Below are positions 43,153-52,247 of a DNA stretch of 64,000 bases, piece by piece. The notes under the pieces were generated by a model that worked only from the letters and a program-made list of their open reading frames with translations, was not told the DNA's origin and did not search any database. This DNA comes from Escherichia sp. ESNIH1 (lineage in GTDB: Bacteria; Pseudomonadota; Gammaproteobacteria; Enterobacterales; Enterobacteriaceae), in NCBI GenBank assembly GCA_002918705.1, contig PQKR01000002.1, positions 1-64,000 on the forward strand, read 5' to 3'. Position numbers and translations under genes: made by a program. Numbering within the stretch: the stretch's first letter is position 1; each line of letters begins with the position of its first letter.

Positions 43153-44786
43153 GCTCCCTCCTGCATCAGCTGACGGTACTTCATGTGATCTTCGTACATC
43201 GCATGGAACACCTTGTACTTGCGGTCATAGTACTGCTTGATCTTATTGGTCTGCGGCGTGACGGTCTTACCGATCCGGCTCATGGCCGACATCGCCTCCG
43301 GGAAGGTCTCGAAAACGCCCGCCGCAAGGGTGCCCATCATCGCGCCGCCGAGCAGCATCGCTTCGCTCTCCTCCGGCAGCAGCATGGCGCAGCCGGTGGC
43401 GTTAGCGTGCTCCTGGACAAAGATTGGGTTCTTGGTGCCGCCGCCGCTGGCCATAATGGTATCGATGGTGTAGCCAGTTTGGTTCATGGTCTCAATAATA
43501 TGCCGGGTACCGAGGGCAATCGCCTGGATGGTCGCCAGGTATTGCAGAGCCATATCCTCCGGCGTGCGGGAGAGTTTCAGGCCGCTAATCACGCCGGTTA
43601 AGGTTGGATTCGCCCGCGGTGAGCGGTTGCCGTGGAAGTAAGGGAGAATATGGATATCGCGGGTCAGGAAAGCGATATTCTCCGGCTCGCCCGCCATTTT
43701 GCGCAGCAGGGCATTCAGCACTTCATAGATGGTCTGCCCCTGGGTTTTCGCCTGCGCCAGCAGGGTTTCGTAGCAGGGGTGGGACTGAATGATATGGTCG
43801 ATCAGCGCCCCGGTCGCCGACTGACCGCCCTCGTTGAGCCAATAGTCCGGCAGCACCGCCGAGTAGTAAGGGCCCCAGACGCCGCCGATAAAGCGCGGCT
43901 GCTGGGAGATGGCCATATGCCCCGTCGAAGTGCCGCCAATCAGCGCCACGCGGCGATCGAAATCTGCCACTTCGCCAGAGACGCCGCTTGCTCCCAGGGT
44001 GCCGAGAGTGCCCGCGTGGGCGTCGATGATCGATACGCTCACCGCCGTGCCGGGGATCAGTCCCATCTCGCTGGCGGCGCGCTGCGTCAGGCCGTGACCG
44101 AGCGGTTCACCCATCGTTTTAACGTAGCGGCCAATCTTCTCCGCGTCGTGCTCGAGCAGATCCTCCAGCCCAATCTGGCGGAAATAGCTGCCGTCCCACT
44201 TATCTTCGTGACCCATATAGGTCCATTTACAGACGGTAGAGCAGAGCGAACGCGTATCGTCGCCCGTGGCACGCCAGGTCAGGAAATCCGGCAGGTCAAA
44301 ATAGTAGCCCGCATTAGCCCAGGTATTCGGCATGTGCTGCTTCAGCCATAGCAGCTTCGGAGTCTGCATCTCCGGGGAGATGATCCCGCCGACGTAGTCC
44401 AGCACCCGGTGGTGCAGGGCGTTGATGCGGTCGGCCTGAGTAATGGCCCGGTGATCCATCCAGACGATAATGTTCTGCTCGCTGCGCCCGGAGGGGCTGA
44501 TAGTCAGCGGCTTACCCTCTTTATCCAGCACCACCAGCGAGCAGGTCGCGTCGAACCCCAGCCCTTTCACCTGAATGGGATTGATATCCGCCTGGTTGAC
44601 CGCGTCGCGTACCGCGTTGCACACCATCTGCCAGATATTGTCGGAGGACTGCTCAACGAAATCAGCCTGCGGACGATACATTTCAATGGCCCGGCTGGCC
44701 TGGCTGACCATTCTGCCGTTAAGATCAAACACGCCCGCCCGGGCGCTCCCTGTCCCTACATCCACACCAATGAAGTAACTCGCCAT
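43149..44786 (-). CDS. FGGY-family carbohydrate kinase, D-ribulokinase-like
   Basis: This 545-residue kinase has the FGGY fold: GVDVGTGSARAGVFD at the start, the catalytic aspartate D255 in SIIDAHAG, and the C-terminal ATP region with IMASGGGTKNPIFVQ. Its detailed pattern (GLGFDATCSLVVLDKEG, YFDLPDFLTWRATG, FHGNRSPRANPTLTG) is that of the YpCarbK/human FGGY group, which are D-ribulokinases. It therefore probably makes a pentulose 5-phosphate, perhaps D-ribulose 5-phosphate. The ATG at 44786 has AGGAG 8 nt upstream. It lies between the permease genes and the SIS isomerase gene. Confidence 0.88.
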   Translation of the reverse strand: MASYFIGVDVGTGSARAGVFDLNGRMVSQASRAIEMYRPQADFVEQSSDNIWQMVCNAVRDAVNQADINPIQVKGLGFDATCSLVVLDKEGKPLTISPSGRSEQNIIVWMDHRAITQADRINALHHRVLDYVGGIISPEMQTPKLLWLKQHMPNTWANAGYYFDLPDFLTWRATGDDTRSLCSTVCKWTYMGHEDKWDGSYFRQIGLEDLLEHDAEKIGRYVKTMGEPLGHGLTQRAASEMGLIPGTAVSVSIIDAHAGTLGTLGASGVSGEVADFDRRVALIGGTSTGHMAISQQPRFIGGVWGPYYSAVLPDYWLNEGGQSATGALIDHIIQSHPCYETLLAQAKTQGQTIYEVLNALLRKMAGEPENIAFLTRDIHILPYFHGNRSPRANPTLTGVISGLKLSRTPEDMALQYLATIQAIALGTRHIIETMNQTGYTIDTIMASGGGTKNPIFVQEHANATGCAMLLPEESEAMLLGGAMMGTLAAGVFETFPEAMSAMSRIGKTVTPQTNKIKQYYDRKYKVFHAMYEDHMKYRQLMQEGA

Positions 44787-44803
44787 AATTTGTTCTCCTG
44801 ACA

Positions 44804-45757
44804 TCAGGCTTTACGATTCTGTAATGCGATAAAGAGGATCAGCACGGCGCCCCACAGCGCCATCGTCAGATAGCTGCTGATCCCCAGCAGGTTAAAGCCG
44901 CTTTCCAGCATCTGCAGCACGACGAGGGCCAGCACCAGGCCGACGATGCGGCCAAATCCGCCGTCGGGGTTAATGCCGCCCAGCACCGAGGCGAGAATGG
45001 TCACCAGCAGATAGGATTCGCCATAGCCCGCCTTTGCCGAGTTAAATTTCGCCATCATCAAAATGGCGGCAACCCAGCCGAGCAGGGCGGAGATGACATA
45101 TACCGCAATCTGCACGCGGACGGTATTCACGCCGCTGTAGCGTGTGGCCTGCTCGTTGGAGCCTACCAGGTAGAGGCTGCGCCCGAGGGTGGTGTGCTCC
45201 AGCAGAACCCACAGCAGTACCGCTACGAGTAAAAAGAGCAGCAGCGCCACGGGGATGCCCACCACGGTGGCATTGCCCAGGAACTGGATCGCTGCTGGGA
45301 AACCGGAGATCACCGTCCCGTTAGAGAGCAAAATATTGAGGCCGGAGATCAGCGTCATGGTGCCGAGCGTGGCGAGGATCGGCGAGACCCCTACCCAGGC
45401 GATCAGCGCCCCGTTCAGGGTGCCGATCGCCACCGCGACCGCCGCCCCAGCCAGCAGGGCCAGCGCCAGGAAAAGTGGATTATCAGGATGGCTGACGATC
45501 ACCGCCGCCATCACCAGCGAGCAGGCGTTAGCCCCGGCGATAATCGACAGATTAATGCCGCCGGTGAGCATGGTAATACCCATCCCCAGCGCCAGCATGC
45601 CAAGGATCGGCAGCTGCGAGGTGATGGACTGGAAGTTAGCGACGCTAAAGAAGCGGCTGCCCAGCAGCGCCGAGAAGACCACGGCAACGACGATAATGAT
45701 CACGCACTGCAGGCGGATGATGGCATCACCGGGTAAGAGTCGTGCTATTGCTTTCAT
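44804..45757 (-). CDS. Sugar ABC transporter permease (RbsC family), second permease
   Basis: This 317-residue inner-membrane protein has about ten hydrophobic segments and the conserved EAA-like loop region of CUT2 sugar permeases (LVTILASVLGGINPDGGFGR). It would form the channel with the other permease. The ATG at 45757 has GGGAG 8 nt upstream; an in-frame ATG at 45790 lies inside the preceding gene and has no such site. It starts right after the stop of the first permease gene. Confidence 0.9.
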   Translation of the reverse strand: MKAIARLLPGDAIIRLQCVIIIVVAVVFSALLGSRFFSVANFQSITSQLPILGMLALGMGITMLTGGINLSIIAGANACSLVMAAVIVSHPDNPLFLALALLAGAAVAVAIGTLNGALIAWVGVSPILATLGTMTLISGLNILLSNGTVISGFPAAIQFLGNATVVGIPVALLLFLLVAVLLWVLLEHTTLGRSLYLVGSNEQATRYSGVNTVRVQIAVYVISALLGWVAAILMMAKFNSAKAGYGESYLLVTILASVLGGINPDGGFGRIVGLVLALVVLQMLESGFNLLGISSYLTMALWGAVLILFIALQNRKA

Positions 45758-45758
45758 C

Positions 45759-46745
45759 TCAAAGCTCCCTTGCAAGTTTGCGTTTTTCATTCCAGGCCGT
45801 GGCGCTGATGCTGACCAGGATAATGACGCCGCTGAATACGGTGTGCCAGTAAGAGGAGACGCTCAGCAGCGTCAGGCCGTTTTGCAGAAACGCCAGCAGG
45901 ACCACCCCAAGCAGCGTGCCGGTTAAGGTGCCGCGTCCACCGCTCATGCTGGTGCCGCCCAGCACTACCGCCGCCAGCACCGTTAGCTCATAACCAAGCA
46001 GCGAGTTGGGGGCAACGGACTGGGTGATCTGCGCCTGCACCACGGCGGCGACGCCGGCGAGGACGCCCATGTAGCCGTAGACGTAGAAGTGCAGCTTTAC
46101 CAGATTCAGACCCAGACGCGAGGCCGCGTCGCGGTTGCCGCCCATAGCGTAGATCTGGCGGCCAAGACGGGTAAAGTTCATCAGCACGGCGGTGAAAATA
46201 ATGACCGCGACCAGGCAGAGCAGGGGCAGGGTAAGACCGTAGTCATAGCCGTCGGCGGCGGTAAACGACAGCCAGTTGATGCCGTTCATAAACCAGTCCG
46301 GGAAGCCGTACAGCCAGGTGCCTTTGGTGGCATAAACCAGCAGACCATAGTAGACGTTGAGCGTGGCGATGGTAATGATAATCGCCGGAACCCGCAGCCA
46401 GTAAACCAGAAAACCGTTGATCAGCCCGAGCAGCAGCCCGACGACCATAGCCAGCGCCAGCGCGAGGGCAAAGTTACCGCCGTGGGCGATCACCCAGCTT
46501 GCCATTGCATACTGGGCAATGGCGGTCATGGCCGGGAAGGAGATGTCGATCCCGCCGGAGATCAGCACCACGAACAGGCCGCAGGCGAGGATCCCGAGGA
46601 TCGCGTAGCTGGTGGCGACGTCCGTCAGGTTGCCCAGCGAGAAAAATTCGTCGGTGCTGATGCTCAGGCCGACGGCCAGCGCCACGACCAGCAGCCCGAG
46701 CCAGAACTCATGTTGCCCGACTAAGCGGGAAAGTCTGTTATTCAT
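45759..46745 (-). CDS. Sugar ABC transporter permease (RbsC family), first permease
   Basis: This 328-residue membrane protein is also of the RbsC/BPD_transp_2 family, with the loop VLAAVVLGGTSMSGGRGT. It is a paralogue of its neighbour; such two-permease systems (as in Lsr and Ytf transporters) usually form a heterodimer. Its start overlaps the ATPase gene by 8 nt. Confidence 0.9.
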   Translation of the reverse strand: MNNRLSRLVGQHEFWLGLLVVALAVGLSISTDEFFSLGNLTDVATSYAILGILACGLFVVLISGGIDISFPAMTAIAQYAMASWVIAHGGNFALALALAMVVGLLLGLINGFLVYWLRVPAIIITIATLNVYYGLLVYATKGTWLYGFPDWFMNGINWLSFTAADGYDYGLTLPLLCLVAVIIFTAVLMNFTRLGRQIYAMGGNRDAASRLGLNLVKLHFYVYGYMGVLAGVAAVVQAQITQSVAPNSLLGYELTVLAAVVLGGTSMSGGRGTLTGTLLGVVLLAFLQNGLTLLSVSSYWHTVFSGVIILVSISATAWNEKRKLAREL

Positions 46746-48246
46746 GGATCACCTCGACCACTTCAGCAATCTCCTGTTCCGTACAGCGATGCGGATTAAA
46801 CTCTGCGACCAGCTTGCCCCGGCGCATGACCAGTACGCGGTGGCTGTTATAATAGGCTTCCGGGATCTCATCGCAGATCATCAACACCGCCATCCCCTGT
46901 TCCGCCAGGTCGCGGGCAATCTGGTAGATGCCCTCTTTATTGGCGATATCCACCCCAACGGTGGGCGAGTCGAGGATCAGAATGCGCGGATCCGTCGCGA
47001 CCCATTTCGCAATGGCGATCCGCTGGGCGTTACCGCCGGAAAGGGTTTTCACCGGCAGATGCGGATCGGAGACCTTGATATTCAGGTTACGGATCAGATC
47101 GGCGACCAGCTTTTTCGCTTTGCCATGATCCAGCATGCCGCTACGGGTATGCAGCTTGTCGTACACCGTGACGATGGTGTTGTCGTAGATCGACTGCTCC
47201 ATGATCAGCCCCTGAGTCAGACGATCCTCTGAGACGTAGCCGATCCCATGCTTAATGGCGTCATGGTTATTGCGAAGCCGGACCGGCTTGCCGTTGATGC
47301 GCATCTCTCCGCTCTCCGGGTGGGTCATGCCGAACAGGCTTAGACACAGCTCGGTTCGCCCGGCACCCAGCAGACCGACGATGGAGACAATCTCGCCGCT
47401 GCGCAGCGACAGATTGATGTTCTGGTATTTACCCCGGCGGCTTAAGTTACGCAGCTCCAGCATCGGCTCCTGATCGGCAGAGGGTTTTTCCGGCAGCGGG
47501 CTGTAGTGGAAACGCTGGCCGGTCATCAGGAACGCCAGCTCGTGGCTGTCGAGCTGGCTGGCCGGGTAGGTACCCACCAGCTTGCCGTCGCGCATAACGC
47601 TGATGCGATCCGCTACTTCCATTACTTCGTCGAGACGGTGACTAACAAATACCACGCAGATCCCGGCGGCTTTCAGTTCGTTGACTACCCGCAGCAGGCC
47701 GTTTACCTCCTGGCGGGTGAGGGAGGCGGTTGGCTCATCCATAATCACCAGCCGGGCGTCGGCGGCGATAGCGCGGCAAATCGCCACCAGCTGGCGGTCG
47801 GCAATGGAGAGTTTTTCGACCTTTTTATCGGGATCGATGCTGACGCCGATGCGCTGCATGGCGGCCAGCGCCTGCTTGCGCATCGCACCGCGCTTCACCC
47901 AGACATCGCCCCCCGGCAGATAGCGGTTAACGGCGATGTTCTCGGCTACGCTGAAGTTGGGAAACAGGGAGAGATCCTGATAGATAACCTGAATACCATA
48001 GTGAGCGGAGAGCTGCGGCGTCAGGTGGTGGAATAGCTTGCCGTCGAGCTGGATCTGCGCCCCTTTTTCCGGGTGATAAACGCCGGAGATCACTTTAATA
48101 ATGGTGCTCTTACCGCAGCCGTTCTGCCCTGCCAGACAGTGAACTTCGCCTTTTTTAAGCGTCAGATTCACGTTATCCAGCGCCAGCACGCCCGGGAATT
48201 GCTTGCTGATATTCTCAAGAGTGATAAATGCGGTGGTGTCGGCCAT
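46738..48246 (-). CDS. Sugar ABC transporter ATP-binding protein (two ATPase domains)
   Basis: This 502-residue protein has two fused nucleotide-binding domains, as RbsA does. The first has Walker A GQNGCGKST and Walker B MDEPT; the second has the degenerate Walker A GLLGAGRTE typical of the family, with signature LSGGNAQR and Walker B LILDSPTVGVD. It drives sugar uptake with the two permeases. The ATG at 48246 (MADTTAF) has AGGGG upstream. It is separated from the binding-protein gene by two tandem hairpins. Confidence 0.93.
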   Translation of the reverse strand: MADTTAFITLENISKQFPGVLALDNVNLTLKKGEVHCLAGQNGCGKSTIIKVISGVYHPEKGAQIQLDGKLFHHLTPQLSAHYGIQVIYQDLSLFPNFSVAENIAVNRYLPGGDVWVKRGAMRKQALAAMQRIGVSIDPDKKVEKLSIADRQLVAICRAIAADARLVIMDEPTASLTRQEVNGLLRVVNELKAAGICVVFVSHRLDEVMEVADRISVMRDGKLVGTYPASQLDSHELAFLMTGQRFHYSPLPEKPSADQEPMLELRNLSRRGKYQNINLSLRSGEIVSIVGLLGAGRTELCLSLFGMTHPESGEMRINGKPVRLRNNHDAIKHGIGYVSEDRLTQGLIMEQSIYDNTIVTVYDKLHTRSGMLDHGKAKKLVADLIRNLNIKVSDPHLPVKTLSGGNAQRIAIAKWVATDPRILILDSPTVGVDIANKEGIYQIARDLAEQGMAVLMICDEIPEAYYNSHRVLVMRRGKLVAEFNPHRCTEQEIAEVVEVIHE

Positions 48247-48262
48247 AGACAATACCCCTGCG

Positions 48263-48319
48263 AGCGCCCGTTTGGGCGCTTAAGTCATTCTGTACGAGTG
48301 TGCCGGCCAGACGGCCGGC
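48263..48319 (-). promoter_or_regulatory. Two tandem hairpins between the binding-protein and ATPase genes
   Basis: AGCGCCC-GTTT-GGGCGCT (48263-48280) and GCCGGCC-AGAC-GGCCGGC (48302-48319) are both perfect 7-bp stems. No T run follows. Such hairpins after a binding-protein gene often protect its mRNA or reduce read-through, so that the binding protein is made in excess; this role is inferred. Confidence 0.65.
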
Positions 48320-48349
48320 GTTGAGGTTCCCTGGTGTAGGCGGAGAGCC

Positions 48350-49333
48350 TTAGAAACCGAGCGACTGTGCGTTATCTTTGGTGACTTCGAGGATCTTGTT
48401 AAAGCGGATCACTTTCTTCTCCATGTCGACATCGGCTTTCCCTAAACCGTCAATGGTCAGATCGGACGTCACTTCTTTACCCTTCAGCAGCTGGTCGGCA
48501 ACGGTCACCAGCGCATAGCCCGCATCTTTCGGATCCCACAGCAGCGCTTTTTTGATATCGCCGCGCATCAGGTAAGGTGCCGCCTGGGCTGGCATGGCAA
48601 TACCCACCACCGCCACTTTCTCTTTCGCCCGTTTCTTCTGCACCGCCTGACCAGCACCGATAGGGCCGAGGGAGCCGAAGCCAATCACCCCTTTCATCTG
48701 CGGATAGGTTTTCATCAGGTCCAGAGTCGTGGAGTAGGATTTATCGATGCTCTCCGCCACCGGCAGGCGTGAGGTCACCTCAAACATGTCCGGGTATTTC
48801 TCTTTCTGGTATTTGATCGCGTAATCGGCCCAGGCGTTATGCAGCGGCACCGTCAGGGAGCCAACGTAAATGGCGTAGCCGCCTTTGCCGCCCATATCTT
48901 TTGCCAGCTCGTCAACGTTGGCCTGCGCATACTTCTCGCTATCGATGGTTTCGATATCCCACTGACCGATCTGCTGATCCGGCGACTCATGGGTCAGCAC
49001 CACGATGCCTTTATCACGGGCTTTTTTCAGTACCGGCTCCAGTACTTTTGCATCGTTTGGCACCACAATGATGGCGTTAACGTTTTTGGCGATCAGATCC
49101 TCAATCACCTTCACCTGCTGAGCCGGATCCGGCGTAGAAGGGCCGGTCTGGTAGGCGTTAACGTCGAGCTTTTTCGCTGCCTCGTTGACGCCGGTTTCCA
49201 TACGGTTAAACCACGGAATGCCGGTCACCTTCGCAACCACGGCAATTTCATACTTCTCCGCTGCAACCGAGGTACCGGACACCATGCATGCAGAAATCAG
49301 GGCGGCGCTGAGTAATGCGAGTTTGAATTTCAT
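48350..49333 (-). CDS. Periplasmic sugar-binding protein (LsrB/RhaS-like)
   Basis: This 327-residue protein has a signal peptide (MKFKLALLSAALISACMVSG, cleavage likely before EKYEIAVV) and a type I periplasmic-binding fold (VVPNDAKVLEPVLKKARDKGI, VLTHES). It is of the LsrB/RhaS branch of sugar-binding proteins, for AI-2, rhamnose or similar ligands. The ligand cannot be read from the sequence; the linked kinase suggests a pentulose. It is the first gene of the - strand cassette and has an AAAAGG site. Confidence 0.88.
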   Translation of the reverse strand: MKFKLALLSAALISACMVSGTSVAAEKYEIAVVAKVTGIPWFNRMETGVNEAAKKLDVNAYQTGPSTPDPAQQVKVIEDLIAKNVNAIIVVPNDAKVLEPVLKKARDKGIVVLTHESPDQQIGQWDIETIDSEKYAQANVDELAKDMGGKGGYAIYVGSLTVPLHNAWADYAIKYQKEKYPDMFEVTSRLPVAESIDKSYSTTLDLMKTYPQMKGVIGFGSLGPIGAGQAVQKKRAKEKVAVVGIAMPAQAAPYLMRGDIKKALLWDPKDAGYALVTVADQLLKGKEVTSDLTIDGLGKADVDMEKKVIRFNKILEVTKDNAQSLGF

Positions 49334-49709
49334 AGTTATACCTTTTGTAGGGGCCGAGGCATGTTACGGAGAGAAGATTAGCAACGAAGGGAAGGGGAAA
49401 TGTATCGCAGAATTTTTAAATGTGACCGACGCCCATTAATGTAAAATTTGAGATCTTCTTTGGTTAAATTTTTGTTAATTTTGGTGCTTTTGCTTAACTA
49501 TTATAGGGTTATTAGTGTTAATAAAAGTATTTTATTTAACTAATTATTAACATTTATTTATCATTTGCATCAGGGAGAACCCTGTTTTGCCTCTTATTTT
49601 GCCCAGGCGGAAGAGAGAAGGTTGCAGATTTGTGAGCTGAACCGTGACAAGCAAATTGCACCTGTCTGCTTTTACCGCCAGACTAACGCCTCCAAAACGG
49701 GAGGGATTC
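49334..49709. other. A+T-rich divergent spacer between the sugar cassette and hcaT
   Basis: This 376-bp stretch is much richer in A+T than its surroundings. It must hold the promoter of the - strand sugar cassette; a TATAAT on that strand lies at 49500-49505 without a good -35. A TGTGA half-site (about 49422) could be part of a CRP site but the other half is missing. No gene or known operator is recognised. Confidence 0.5.
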
Positions 49710-50849
49710 ATGGTTTTGCATTCCACGCGCTGGCTGGCGCTGAGCTACTTCACCTACTTTTTCAGCTACGGCATCTTTTTACCTTTCTGGAGCGTCTGGC
49801 TCAAGGGCACCGGCCTGACGCCGGAAACCATCGGCTTACTGCTTGGGGCAGGGCTGGTGGCGCGTTTTCTCGGCAGCCTGCTCATTGCGCCTCGGGTCAC
49901 CGATCCCTCCCGGCTGGTGTTTGCCCTGCGCGTATTGGCTCTGCTGACGCTGCTGTTTGCGCTGGCCTTCTGGGCCGGGAACCACGTTGGCTGGCTGATG
50001 GCGATTATTATTGGCTTTAATCTCTTCTTCTCGCCGCTGGTGCCGCTCACCGATGCGCTGGCCAATACCTGGCAAAAGCAGATCGTCATGGACTATGGCC
50101 GGGTGCGCCTGTGGGGATCGGTCGCCTTTGTTATCGGCTCGGCGCTGACCGGCAAGCTGGTCAGCCTCTTTGACTATCGGGCGATCCTGGCGATGCTCAC
50201 CCTCGGAACACTCTCCATGCTGCTCGGGATGCTGCTGCGCCCGTCGGTCATGCCGCTCGGGGAGAGCCGGGCGCAGACCACCGCAGGATGGCCCGCCTGG
50301 CGCAGCCTGATCGGACAGAACGGACGCTTTCTGGCCTGCGTCTCGCTGCTGCAGGGGGCGCACGCTGCCTACTACGGTTTCAGCGCTATCTACTGGCAGG
50401 AGGCGGGCTACTCCGCCTCCACGGTGGGCTATCTCTGGTCGCTGGGCGTGGTGGCGGAAGTGATCATCTTTGCGCTCAGCAATCGCCTGTTTCGCCGCTG
50501 GGGCGCCCGCGATCTGCTCTTGCTCTCGGCGGTATGCGGCGTGGTGCGCTGGGCGCTGATGGGCTGGACCACGGCGCTGCCGTGGCTGCTGCTGGTGCAG
50601 GTGCTGCACTGCGGAACCTTTACCGTCTGTCACCTGGCGGCAATGCGCTATATTGCTGCCCGTCAGGGAAGCGAGGTGATCCGCCTGCAGGCCGTCTACT
50701 CGGCGGTGGCAATGGGGGGCAGCATCGCGGTGATGACCATCTTTGCCGGCTTCCTGTTCCAGCATCTGCACCAGGGCGTATTCTGGGTGATGGCGCTGGT
50801 GGCGCTGCCCGCTCTGTTTGTCCGGCCCGGCGTTGCCGCCCGGGCCTAA
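49710..50849 (+). CDS. hcaT: MFS transporter HcaT (3-phenylpropionate type)
   Basis: HcaT is a 12-helix proton-linked transporter of the major facilitator family, thought to import 3-phenylpropionate. The 379-residue protein equals E. coli HcaT in length and shares MVLHSTRWLALSYFTYFFSYG and the middle loop LANTWQKQ. GGAGGGA lies upstream of the ATG at 49710. The hca catabolic genes (hcaR, hcaEFCBD) that accompany it in E. coli are not in this window, so the substrate is doubtful. The TAA stop overlaps that of csiE. Confidence 0.93.
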   Translation: MVLHSTRWLALSYFTYFFSYGIFLPFWSVWLKGTGLTPETIGLLLGAGLVARFLGSLLIAPRVTDPSRLVFALRVLALLTLLFALAFWAGNHVGWLMAIIIGFNLFFSPLVPLTDALANTWQKQIVMDYGRVRLWGSVAFVIGSALTGKLVSLFDYRAILAMLTLGTLSMLLGMLLRPSVMPLGESRAQTTAGWPAWRSLIGQNGRFLACVSLLQGAHAAYYGFSAIYWQEAGYSASTVGYLWSLGVVAEVIIFALSNRLFRRWGARDLLLLSAVCGVVRWALMGWTTALPWLLLVQVLHCGTFTVCHLAAMRYIAARQGSEVIRLQAVYSAVAMGGSIAVMTIFAGFLFQHLHQGVFWVMALVALPALFVRPGVAARA

Positions 50850-52123
50850 GACTCCAGCATGTCGCGAATGTGGCGCTGCTGCTGCTCGCTCAGGGTTATC
50901 ACCGCATGGATCAGCGGGGCGGAGAAGAGCGGTAGCGGCGTCACGTAAGGGGTCACAATCAGGGCCGCCTCACGCGGAGCACCCTCCTGCTGGAAGGTGG
51001 CGAGAGGCAGGTACTTGATATTTAGCGGCAGCAGCGTCAGCTCGCGCAGCTGCTCCTCAATGGCCCGCTCCCGCTCGGGGGCGTCATCGGTCAGCAGGAC
51101 GACCTGCTTCTCGTGCAGATCGCTCTCCTGCATCAGCCACGCGCCAAAGATCACCGCCACCAGCCCCGCCTCCTCATGAGTAAAGCAGAGGCTGTACTCC
51201 TCTTCGAGACAGGTCAGTGCCTCACGGGTGGTACGCATCAGCCGGGGGTAGAGCAGGGTAATCTCCTCCGGCAGGGTGTTATCAATCCCGATCCCGAACA
51301 GGCTGCGGTTCAGCGCCTGCGCCAGGTGAATATAGAGCTGATCGGTCAGCCCCTGCTCATCGCTAAAGTCCATCCCCGAGAGGGCGCGAAAACGCTCGAT
51401 GGTGCGGTGGATAGCCTCCCGCAGCCGGGTATCCTGCTGGTGGCTGTCGCGGATCGGATCCGGTGTACGCAGCAGCATAAACAGCACCGCCAGGAAGAGA
51501 TGCTCACTCACGTGCGGGATCGGAACGACCCGACGCTGCCAGTGACGAATGATCTCATGGGCAACCAGATACTCTGCCCGCGCCTCGGCCCAGGCCTGCT
51601 GCAGTGGCGCAAATGCCGGTGTAAAGCCAAGCTGGTGCGCAAGCAGACAATATTGTAAATAGAGGCGTAGAAACTGAATATCCCGCTGCTCAAACTGCCG
51701 CTGGAGGCGACGGGAGCAGAGATTAATCAGCGCGTGCAGGTTAGTATCGTCGTACAATGTTCTGGCGATACCCTGCTGCTTAAGGGCGTTTTTTAGCGCT
51801 GGAGTAAAGTGAGCGCTAACAAAATTGGGGCAGAGGCGAATGGCGCGCTTGAGCCAGTGAATAAGGCAGAGACGCTGGTCGAGGGGCGAACCTTCGATGC
51901 GGTAGCTGCCATCCTGCTGCGCGGCAATGCTCAGCCGATGGTAGCGCTGGATCTCATGACCCGTGTCGGCAATATCTTGCCGGGTGATTGTGCCGTCCAC
52001 GTTGTTCAGCTTGCCGAGCATATCTGGTGTCACCGTTTGTCCTGGCAGGGCGAGCATTAGGAGTACATGACAGCGGCGTTGTGAACTGGAGAGCACAGAT
52101 GGCGGTATCGTTACGGTTGTCAT
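50846..52123 (-). CDS. csiE: Stationary phase-inducible protein CsiE
   Basis: CsiE is of unknown function; in E. coli it is induced by carbon starvation under sigma-S and CRP. The 425-residue protein has regions of the PRD type seen in PTS-controlled regulators, but no clear DNA-binding helix-turn-helix. It is convergent with hcaT and divergent from the DUF1007 gene, as its neighbour on that side. Confidence 0.92.
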   Translation of the reverse strand: MTTVTIPPSVLSSSQRRCHVLLMLALPGQTVTPDMLGKLNNVDGTITRQDIADTGHEIQRYHRLSIAAQQDGSYRIEGSPLDQRLCLIHWLKRAIRLCPNFVSAHFTPALKNALKQQGIARTLYDDTNLHALINLCSRRLQRQFEQRDIQFLRLYLQYCLLAHQLGFTPAFAPLQQAWAEARAEYLVAHEIIRHWQRRVVPIPHVSEHLFLAVLFMLLRTPDPIRDSHQQDTRLREAIHRTIERFRALSGMDFSDEQGLTDQLYIHLAQALNRSLFGIGIDNTLPEEITLLYPRLMRTTREALTCLEEEYSLCFTHEEAGLVAVIFGAWLMQESDLHEKQVVLLTDDAPERERAIEEQLRELTLLPLNIKYLPLATFQQEGAPREAALIVTPYVTPLPLFSAPLIHAVITLSEQQQRHIRDMLES

Positions 52124-52176
52124 CTGCTGGATTCCAGTTAGGGGTTTCGATAAGAATAGCTAAAGGATACGGCGGC

Positions 52177-52199
52177 GAAAGCCCCCCTGCCGGGCTTTC
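52177..52199 (+). promoter_or_regulatory. Hairpin in the leader of the DUF1007/NicO operon
   Basis: GAAAGCCC (52177-52184) pairs with GGGCTTTC (52192-52199) around a 7-nt loop. On the - strand it carries a run of six G. It may be a leader structure or part of a metal-regulator site; neither is shown. Confidence 0.35.
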
Positions 52200-52247
52200 C
52201 CTCAGGAATGCCGGAGGGCGTCACAGAATTTTTCTCGTAAGGAACAC

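Noticed and set aside
49422-49437. TGTGACCGACGCCCAT as a CRP site for the sugar cassette
   Set aside because: Only the left half matches; the TCACA half is missing.
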